A DNA stretch of 64,000 nucleotides from the NCBI RefSeq assembly GCF_902497855.1, contig NZ_CABVHU010000008.1:1-64000 (forward strand). The letters are read 5' to 3'. This document shows, piece after piece, positions 26,901 to 34,400 of this stretch; within the stretch, counting starts at the first letter, position 1; each line of letters begins with the position of its first letter. The stretch is from Pseudomonas fluorescens. Its GTDB lineage: Bacteria; Pseudomonadota; Gammaproteobacteria; Pseudomonadales; Pseudomonadaceae. Below the pieces are notes generated by a model, which was not told the origin of the DNA, made no database searches, and saw nothing but the letters and a program-made list of their open reading frames with translations. The position numbers were made by a program, and so were the translations under genes.

Positions 26901-27768
26901 CCAGAATGCTTTCGTTGTTCGGGTCGGCCATCTCGAAAACAATACAGCCGTGCAACGGCATCCTCATGAAACTCAACCCGCGACACCACAGGGGTTTCCC
27001 GTCGACGCGCACTGTCTTGTTCCCGGAAATGATTTGCAGAATGGCCCGTTGGTGCTTCAGCTGAATATCGCCTCTGCGCAAAGCGATATACGTCGAGGCT
27101 TTCAAAGCGGCTTTTTGATAGTTGACGAACACATCGCGTAATTTGTCGTATGCGACTGCATCATTCCATTTCAGACCATTCTTTATATGTACTTGGTATT
27201 GTTTGCCGATATCCAGTTCCCGGCACAGCTCGGCGAAACGCGCCACATCGAGCGCAATCCTCGATGCGGCGGAGTCTGCCCTGTAGACATAGGTCTCAGA
27301 ATCCAGAAACTGGTCCGAACTACCGAAGTTATGAAGGGCCGCCTCCAGAAGACTGGGATATCGGGACTTCCTTTGTAAAAACCCCACCGACTCAGTAAGC
27401 CTCACGTGCGTATGATTGACATCAAGTTCCACGGCAAACACTTCACGGATTTTTTTCTTCAGCAGCGGTTCGGCAAATTCACCAAGCTCTGTCACTCCCG
27501 CCATCGCCTCACTCAATGCCGTATGCGCAGTCACACTCGCCTCGACAAGTCGCCGTGCTTCGGCGCGCTGCTCTTGCGAAGCGATCCTTAACCAATCGGG
27601 CAAAGCGGGGGTAAAACTTTTCAACGCGGCGTGATTATGCTTCGACATATTCAACAGTGCCGGGGGCGTTGCCGCCTTGATGATTTCCAGATGTTGACCA
27701 CCCCTCGTGTTGAGGGAGTCGCCGGACGCCGGCCCGGCATTTTTTATTGAAGTGGACTGATCAGCCAT
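23920..27768 (-). CDS. Dermonecrotic-toxin-like protein with C-terminal SET methyltransferase domain, effector candidate 2
   Basis: This is a 1282-residue protein. Residues 1 to about 640 form the family body: PDWLRIASQEQRAEARRLVE, LLEAALHNFGSSDQFL, FAELCRELDIG, YIPDDPDHPVKHY, a hydrophobic stretch near 467-495 and LPNGRKRLWKPDLGPY. Four degenerate repeats of roughly 50-60 residues follow (about 760-1000). A bipartite nuclear localisation signal comes next (KR 1031-1032, ten residues, KRRR 1043-1046). A SET domain occupies about 1162-1279: RGLSVVANRDI, LVNSFYTP (Asn1233 as the NH-type motif), FVAWQDIEKGEELLLDYG and the terminal Tyr1275/Tyr1279. SET enzymes methylate lysines, so a nuclear host target is inferred. 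AAGGA lies 7 bases before the ATG. No signal peptide; the secretion route is unknown. Confidence 0.8.
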   Translation of the reverse strand: MADQSTSIKNAGPASGDSLNTRGGQHLEIIKAATPPALLNMSKHNHAALKSFTPALPDWLRIASQEQRAEARRLVEASVTAHTALSEAMAGVTELGEFAEPLLKKKIREVFAVELDVNHTHVRLTESVGFLQRKSRYPSLLEAALHNFGSSDQFLDSETYVYRADSAASRIALDVARFAELCRELDIGKQYQVHIKNGLKWNDAVAYDKLRDVFVNYQKAALKASTYIALRRGDIQLKHQRAILQIISGNKTVRVDGKPLWCRGLSFMRMPLHGCIVFEMADPNNESILESAWDKLWPTVDGQSKGDFIAYIPDDPDHPVKHYATVAEFKARLISQFVQKKAGDSPGVPTVYQRFFSRFVRHKDRAKYFYSFTEQVPTPPEEARRHIHYIERRQKEAPDFLLQFRVLDPSGEPWQQHFDIWATLYKEFRNGLLRDARSQAVSTEDADANERRVLIADLLDSGLTALNLLSFAVPPLGAVMLGVAAVQLMYEVVEGLDDLSLGDKEAGWQHINDVLQNIIVGAETAPVFALVHPDFIPIELPNGRKRLWKPDLGPYRSEVSLEGIEPNAQGQYPIADRHYVRIDGDVFETRLDPSTGQWRVAHPTNAAAYQPVLKESSGVWRHTLDNHVSETALETSATHDVNDNDVALDLSSAAFDEFSNTTAVRYSLQESVIAGLSPVKGIYRSLDGQRFYIRNIDESGTTAVYQVRGSFNLTADTVDVNVVDPGNDASSPLWLWQAGPDQWQPRSLKGGASERRLIKTADIRDWSRLPPRSRQKITLKAFARDRGLFLKTLERYVLADGIVTAEGADFLASGNGSRNKVTATHLSEWERLTARQRHELTREGFANRHRLDTESFMKHVKQDGTLDLAGKALAGKRFNRIIEEHLQDWYTLSQLPDNDVAMMDYVERNNLNPLLWERYVKSDGSFTVPGNKVLVLGLDEFTPVTYEHLKRWWDIYHDPDVGIGMNNFLELNKIDPLEWAHYVNEDGRFTPSGTDWLIFGDVDESATVNRADITSKPPMARKSLRRQGGDKRTAEDDAAEHNKRRRLDDRATESGSAMGEHAPQFGHQIDNRLPILQDPNDVTRSITLSAEGPEGVGGPPADINEIEVTYWNRLLDDVEPAIERMKWADAIVAEVRDWIRNEDNLAFRFDQLLKVEKLKTGPERGLSVVANRDIRRFEVLGPYSGKLHRGNSTLIKELNGKGHKAVESFSFSTFSNDGTLSAHGSGNVLSLVNSFYTPGESFGHENVGTINVGRYMTFFVAWQDIEKGEELLLDYGPAYKWD

Positions 27769-28122
27769 AACATCATCCTTGATGTAAAAAAAGTAATTCG
27801 AGTAAATACCCTACTTGCCGAGACAGACAGTCCTGGATGATTACCAAATATTATTCATCCGTGTTTCGACTGATGATTGACGCCAGCAGCATCCCCGTTG
27901 GACTCGAATCTTGATTTTTTGCCAAACAGAATGTCGAACGAAGGCTGTCCAGTCGTTGTCGAGCCGGCAACGCCTCCCTCGTGACCTCCACGTTTCGATC
28001 CCTACGCCGGCCCCCGCCTTTTCCCCCACACGCCGGGTCGAAAAAAATCGACAACGCTCACAATTTTTTCACCAACGCCAACCACCGTCTAAGCTTCAAT
28101 CAAGTCAGATCAATCTGCGGGA
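27769..28122. other. Divergent intergenic region between the SET-domain gene and the PBP gene
   Basis: This 354-base gap holds the start regions of both divergent genes and no convincing coding sequence. On the minus strand the SET-gene leader contains ATCATCC (complementary to GGATGAT at 27835-27841), which can pair with the GGATGAT overlapping the ribosome binding site, though with a long loop. Promoters could not be assigned with confidence. Confidence 0.55.
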
Positions 28123-31100
28123 ATGGATCAGTCGACTATGGGTGTTTTATGGCAAACCGATTCGAGTAAAACTGTGGTTCCGACTGAACGAGTGGATGAA
28201 GCGCCTTTACCTGAGAAACCTGGCCGTTCCCGGCACGGCTGGGGGGCATTCTGGTTGTTGCTGTTGATTATCGCGATCGTCGTGGGGCTGGCTGCCGCCA
28301 AGGAAATGCGCACCTCGAAGTTTCAATCCCGGGAAGTCAGCAAATTCGCCTCGTCCCTCAAATATGACATGCAACCCGGCCCCAGCGACGCCATTCACTA
28401 CCCCGGCGCCGGGCCTTTCGACCTGCGTCTGGGCTACAGCGCCCTGGATGAGTTCCTGCCACGGCTGCTCAAGCGCGACTACGTGATTGCCTCGCAAACC
28501 CGCTTTTCCGAAGCGCTGATGAACTACAGCGACAAGGGCTTTTTCGTGCCCTATCCAGAGAAAATCCAGGCCGGGTTATCGATCACCGATTGCCGCGGGT
28601 CACCGCTTTACCAGTACAAATACCCGCAACAACTTTACTCAAGCTTCGAGGCGATCCCACCGGTGGTGGTCAACAGCCTGCTGTTCATTGAAAACCGCTT
28701 CCTGCTCGACCCTCGTCAGCCCCAGGCCAACCCCGCGGTGGATTGGCCGCGATTCGGCATGGCGGCGTGGTCCCAGGTGGCCAAATTGCTGCACCTGCCG
28801 GGCCAGTCGGCGGGGGGCAGTACCCTGGCGACGCAGCTTGAGAAATACCGGCACTCGCCTGACGGCTTGACCGTTTCAGGCGCGGAAAAAATTCGCCAGA
28901 TGATTTCCGCCAGCGTGCGCGCCTATCAAGCCGGGCCGGATACCCTAGTGGCCCGGCAGAATGTGATTCGCGACTATCTCAATAGCGTGCCCCTGTCGGC
29001 CGTACCGGGTCACGGCGAAGTGCATGGCATGGCCGAAGGTTTGCGCGTGTGGTACGGCGCCGACTTCAATGAGGCCAACGAGCGACTGAACAGCGCCGCG
29101 ACAGACCCGAAAAGCATGGCGGAAAAAGGCCTGGCCCTGCGGGAAATGCTGTCGCTGATGATTGCCCAGCGCCGCCCTTCCCATTACCTGACCAAGGGCC
29201 ATGATGAATTGGCCAGCCTCACCGACAGCCACATTCGCCTGCTGGCCCAGAACGGCGTGATCGATGCGCCCCTCGCGAAATCGGCATTGGCCAGCAAGGT
29301 GACTTACCGCGACTGGCTGACCCAGCCCACTATCCAGCCGATCGAAACCAACAAGGGCATCAGCGTGGCGCGCAGTCGTCTCGGCGGGTTGCTCAATCGT
29401 CCGCTGTACGACCTCGATCGCCTCGATCTCTCGGCGACCAGTACCTTGCAAGGCGATCTGCAAGCCCAATCCACCGAGTACCTCAAGCACCTGGCCGACC
29501 CGGCCTTCGCGGCACAGATCGGCTTGATCGGTGAACGCCTGCTGACCCCCACCAGCACCACGCAGGTGCGCTACAGCTTCACCCTGTTTGAACTGACGCC
29601 AGACGGCTCACGGGTGCGCGTGCAGACCGACAGCACCGACCAGCCGTTCGACATCAACGAAGGCAGCAAACTGGAGCTGGGCTCCACGGCAAAAATGCGC
29701 GTGCTCACCACCTATCTGCAGATCATTGCCGAACTGCATGATAAATACGCCACGATGACCGTCCCGGAGCTGAAGAAAGCCGAGGTCCCGGACCAGGATC
29801 GCCTGAGTCGCTGGGCGGTCGATTACCTGATCCAGAATAAAGACCGCAACCTGTCGGCCATGCTCGGCGCCGCGCTTGACCGCAAATACTCCGCAAGCCC
29901 CGGGGAAGCCTTTTTCACCGGTGGCGGGCTGCACACGTTCGTCAACTTTCGCAAGGAAGACAACGGCCGCCTCCCGACGCTGCGCGATGCCCTGCGTGAG
30001 TCGATCAACCTGCCGTTCATTCGGCTGATGCGTGACGTGGTGCGCTACACCACTTATTCAGGTCCCAACAACAGTGCCGAGCTGCTCAAGGACGATCACG
30101 ACCCGCGGCGCCAGGAATACCTGGCCTCGTTCGCCGACCGTGAGGGCACCTCGTTCCTGCTGAAGTTCTGGAAGAAATACAAGAACAAAGACACCCGGGC
30201 GCGGCTCGAGACGTTTCTCGACGGCATGCGCCCGACCCCGATTCGCATGGCCGCCGTGCATCGTTATCTATTCCCCCAGGCCAACCAGGAAAGCTTCAAC
30301 AGCTTCGTGCGCTCGCACCTCAAGGGCGCCAAGCTCACCGAAAAACTCACCGACGAACGTCTTGAGCGGCTGTACCTGAGTTACGGGCCCGGCTCGTATG
30401 ACCTGCCGGACCAAGGCTTCATTGCCAAGGTGCACCCGCTGGATCTGTGGCTGATCGGCTACCTGTTGAATCACCCCGACGCCAAGTTCAGCCAAGTCGT
30501 CAAAGCCAGCCATTTCGAGCGCCAGGAGGTCTACAGCTGGCTGTTCAAAAGCCGGCACAAGGGTGCCCGCGACAGTCGCATCCGCACCATGCTGGAGATC
30601 GAGGCATTCCTCGACATCCACCAGCGCTGGCAGAAAGTCGGCTACCCCTTCGATCACCTGGTGCCGTCGCTGGCCACCGCCATCGGCAGCTCGGGCGATC
30701 GCCCGGCGGCGTTGGCCGAACTGATCGGCACCATCCTCAACGACGGGATACGGATGCCGACACTGCGCATCGACAGCCTGCACTTCGCGGCAAACACGCC
30801 GTATGAAACCAAACTGATCAGTAATCCAGATGCCGGCAAACGGGTAATGCCGTCCGAAGTGGCCACGGCCATGCGCGAGGCCTTGTCGCAGGTGGTGGAT
30901 GCCGGCACGGCCAAGCGTGTCTCCGGCAGTTTCATCACGCCCGATGGCAAACCGTTGGCAATGGGCGGCAAGACCGGCACCGGCGACAACCGCATCGAAG
31001 CCATCGGTTCGGGCGGGCGGATTCTCAGCTCGAAATCGATCAACCGCACCGCGACCTTCGTGTTCTTCATCGGCGACACCCACTTCGGCACCATGACCGC

Positions 31101-31275
31101 GTTCGTGCCCGGGCGCACGGCCGAAGCGTTCAAGTTCACCTCGGCGTTGCCGGTGCAGGTGCTCAAGGGCATGGCGCCGATTCTGACGCCGTATCTGCAA
31201 CCGGGCAGTGCTTCCAATTGCCACCCGGCGGAGGGTTCGTCCCTGGCGGCGGCCGGTGCGAAACCGCAACCCTGA
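28123..31275 (+). CDS. Class A penicillin-binding protein-like transglycosylase/transpeptidase
   Basis: This is a 1050-residue bitopic inner-membrane protein: a cytoplasmic N-terminus, one transmembrane segment near residue 46 (AFWLLLLIIAIVVGLAAA) and a large periplasmic part. A GT51 transglycosylase domain shows Glu190 in IENRFLL and GGSTLATQLEK near 231. A transpeptidase domain keeps all three motifs: SxxK (Ser521-Lys524), SxN (627-629) and KTG (950-952). The roughly 320 residues between SxN and KTG exceed the usual spacing, so there is a large insertion. It probably polymerises and cross-links peptidoglycan in a specialised role. It lies between two effector-like genes, divergent from one. 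The ribosome binding site at ATG 28123 is weak and ATG 28138 is possible. Confidence 0.78.
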   Translation: MDQSTMGVLWQTDSSKTVVPTERVDEAPLPEKPGRSRHGWGAFWLLLLIIAIVVGLAAAKEMRTSKFQSREVSKFASSLKYDMQPGPSDAIHYPGAGPFDLRLGYSALDEFLPRLLKRDYVIASQTRFSEALMNYSDKGFFVPYPEKIQAGLSITDCRGSPLYQYKYPQQLYSSFEAIPPVVVNSLLFIENRFLLDPRQPQANPAVDWPRFGMAAWSQVAKLLHLPGQSAGGSTLATQLEKYRHSPDGLTVSGAEKIRQMISASVRAYQAGPDTLVARQNVIRDYLNSVPLSAVPGHGEVHGMAEGLRVWYGADFNEANERLNSAATDPKSMAEKGLALREMLSLMIAQRRPSHYLTKGHDELASLTDSHIRLLAQNGVIDAPLAKSALASKVTYRDWLTQPTIQPIETNKGISVARSRLGGLLNRPLYDLDRLDLSATSTLQGDLQAQSTEYLKHLADPAFAAQIGLIGERLLTPTSTTQVRYSFTLFELTPDGSRVRVQTDSTDQPFDINEGSKLELGSTAKMRVLTTYLQIIAELHDKYATMTVPELKKAEVPDQDRLSRWAVDYLIQNKDRNLSAMLGAALDRKYSASPGEAFFTGGGLHTFVNFRKEDNGRLPTLRDALRESINLPFIRLMRDVVRYTTYSGPNNSAELLKDDHDPRRQEYLASFADREGTSFLLKFWKKYKNKDTRARLETFLDGMRPTPIRMAAVHRYLFPQANQESFNSFVRSHLKGAKLTEKLTDERLERLYLSYGPGSYDLPDQGFIAKVHPLDLWLIGYLLNHPDAKFSQVVKASHFERQEVYSWLFKSRHKGARDSRIRTMLEIEAFLDIHQRWQKVGYPFDHLVPSLATAIGSSGDRPAALAELIGTILNDGIRMPTLRIDSLHFAANTPYETKLISNPDAGKRVMPSEVATAMREALSQVVDAGTAKRVSGSFITPDGKPLAMGGKTGTGDNRIEAIGSGGRILSSKSINRTATFVFFIGDTHFGTMTAFVPGRTAEAFKFTSALPVQVLKGMAPILTPYLQPGSASNCHPAEGSSLAAAGAKPQP

Positions 31276-31400
31276 GTTTTTCTTGTCCAAGGCGGTAATT
31301 AATTATTTTTCAGATTCGAATATTCAGCGAATTACCGGGCAAAACCGTTGATTGAGCGCAGTTATTCAGACTGTTTTTTTGAGCCTCGTCCGATAGGCTG

Positions 31401-31428
31401 ATCATCCTTAAGACCAATCAAGGATGAT
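31401..31428 (+). promoter_or_regulatory. Hairpin covering the ribosome binding site of the NEL-domain gene
   Basis: ATCATCCTT (31401-31409) and AAGGATGAT (31420-31428) are perfect 9-bp inverted arms around a 10-base loop. The right arm contains the AAGGA ribosome binding site, 8 bases before ATG 31433. In mRNA this would sequester the site, allowing thermal, protein or sRNA control. Stability was not computed. Confidence 0.55.
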
Positions 31429-31432
31429 TGCC

Positions 31433-34400
31433 ATGACCGACACCACCACGCCTGCCCAACGCATCGATAAAGGCCGGCACTACGCGTTTATCAAGGACAC
31501 CACCAGCGACCCTTTCAAAACCGCTACCCTCGGCAGGGGACGGGCCCTGGCGGCCACTCCCTTGACGATGGAACCCTGGTACGCCACAGCGCCCGCCTCC
31601 CACCATGACAAGCTCAAAGCCGCCAACCTCAAGGCGTGGGGTTCGCAAAACCAGGTCGACACACTGTTCAGGAATCTGCAGGACGTCCATTCGTTCGCGG
31701 CACCCCTGCTCCAGGCGAAGCTCAAGGAACGCTACGGGATCGAGCATGACGTCAGCACGACCTACCTGCGCCTGTACCTGGCCGCGGATTTGCCTTGGTA
31801 TGCGATTGATGTCACTGGCGGCGTCACCCTCCGGACCGTCTCTCTGCTGGAGGCGGCACTGCACAACTTCGCCAAGTCCGAAACGGTCCTTGCCGACTCG
31901 CATTACATCACCAAACCCGACGATCTCGGGCACTTCGATGTCATTGCGATCAAAGACAAAATGACCATCAGCCAGTTCCAGGCGCTGTGCCGGGAACTGG
32001 ACATCGGCGCGCTGTACAAGAAACATCTCGAAAGCTTTCTGCTTCCCGGTGAACCCTTGGCCGAAGCCGTCACACAGCTCAGGGTCACCGAAAGCCAGAA
32101 AGACGCCCTCATCGTCGCCGCGCAATTGGCGTTGACCCTCGAGGATATCCAGTACGATGCCTATAAGCTGATGCTGAGCCTTGCACAGGATGAAGCCCCT
32201 CAGCTGCTGCTCAATGGCAGAAAAATGCTGTGCTGCGACCTGTCGTTGATGGCGACCCGTCTGACCGGCATTCTCCTGCTGATTCCTGCCGTGAAGGACA
32301 GCCGGGGGATTCAACGCCTTATTGCCTACGTGCCCCATGACCCGGATCACCCGCTCAAGGAATACGACTCCACCAAAGCGTTCATGGATGAATTGTCGCG
32401 TCAGCTACGCGAAGACAAGGTCGGCGCCTCATCGAAGCAGCGTTATCGACAATTTTTCAGTCAATTCGTCGATCAGCAGCAACGCGGGCATTTTTTCGCC
32501 GGTCTCGATCAACGCCTGGTGACCGTCAGATGGCATGAGAAAACGGATACGACGGATCAACGCCCCACCTGGCACGAAGACCCTGCGTCCAGTCCGCACC
32601 TGCAGTTCCAGCCCCTGCCGGTGTCCCGGGCCTACTGGACACATGCCTACCAGCAAAAGCTCAACAAGATTCTTAACGACGCACGGGAAATCGCCGTGTC
32701 CACCGCCGACACGGACAGCAAGGCCCGCTGGGCCTGGTGGGACAACTTCAAGAAAATCGTCTCGGACATCTTCAATGTCGCGCTGTTGATTGCCACACCG
32801 TTCGTGCCGGGGCTGGGCGAGCTGATGATGGCTTACACCGTTTACCAGATGACCACTGACGTCATCGAAGGCATCGTCGATCTGGCCGAGGGCCTTGGTC
32901 TTGAAGCGGCCGAACATGTGATCGGTGTGGTCACGGATGTGATTCAACTGGCGGCGTTTGGTGCGGGTGCTGAAATAGGCAACGCGTTCAAGCTGAAACT
33001 GTCATCGCTGGTCGAAGGCATGAAACCGGTCAAGTTGCCTGACGGCAAACCAACGCTGTGGCACCCGGACCTCGCCCCTTACGAACAAAAAAGCCTCACC
33101 CTCACGCCCGACTCGAAACCCGACGAACACGGCCTGCATCAACACGCCAATCAGCGCATCCTGCCACTGGACGACAAACTCTACTTCGTCGAAAAGGCTT
33201 CGCAAGCGCCGACCATCACCACTCACCGTGTCAAACATCCCACTCGCCCCAATGCCTATTCGCCCAAAATCGAACATAACGGTCACGGCGCCTGGGTACA
33301 CGAGGCGGAAAATCCGGGTGACTGGGAAGGCGACACATTGATGCGCCGCCTCGGGCACAGGGTCGATCGCTTCTCGCCCGCGGAACGGGAGCAGATCCGC
33401 ATCGGCAGCGGCACCGAAGACAATGCGCTGCGCCGTATGCATGTCGAGAACGCTGCGCCTCCACCCATGCTGGCCGACACCATCAAGCGCTTCAGCGCCT
33501 ATGACGACGTCGGGATCGCGAGTGCCAATATTCGCAAGGGGCAGCCCATCGATGCCTCCTCCAATTGGTATGAAACGATACTGACGGCGTTGCCAGGCTG
33601 GCCTTCCGAACGGGCCCTGGAGGTGTTTGAAAGTGCTGATCTGACAGGGATGTCGCACAGGTATGGCAACGCCGATGCAACCCCTGCCAATACATTGAGC
33701 ATCAGTGTCGCCGAGCTCACTTCTGGCAAACTGCCTGACCGTGTGCTGGGCTTTTTGACTGAAAGCGAGATCAAGGCCTTGCTGGGTGACGCTCCGAGCG
33801 CCGAACGTACCCAGGCATTGCGGGATCGATTGGCCGACGCCGTCGACGCACGTAAAGGCGAGATATCAAAACGCATGTATCAGGCCGAAGAAAGGTCGGG
33901 TAACGCGCAGGTCCGCCTGCTGCGGCAACCCTTCCCGGACATGCCGCTCACCCTCGCCCAAACTGTCCTGGCGGATGCCAGGGCCGATGAGCAGAAGATA
34001 ATGGCCGATGAAAATCGCCTGCCGTTGCGCGTTAAAACCCAGGCCCGCGAATTCAATTTCGAAGCCTTGACCGCCCGCGCTTACGACGGTTTTTATCACG
34101 ACAAGCGCCTGACCCCGGATACCGAACGGCTTGCACTCAATACCCTCAAATTCAACACCGACACCTTCAGCGACCTGCGCATCGAAGTGCGTGACGACAC
34201 CTATGACGGCACGTTGCGCTGCAGCGCAGGCCCGGATGACGCCGCAACGGTTCGCCGGCTGATCAGGGATGAACAGGGCCAATACGAGGTGCTCGACGGG
34301 GCCAATAAGCAACTGCACAAAGCCGACGACCTCTACGAATCGATCCTGCGCGCCCTGCCTGAAGACAAACGCGCGGCATTGGGCTACCAACGCGGTCAGG

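Noticed and set aside
27911..28267. 118-codon + strand frame before the PBP gene
   Set aside because: It overlaps the PBP start in another frame, has no ribosome binding site and its product has a random composition.
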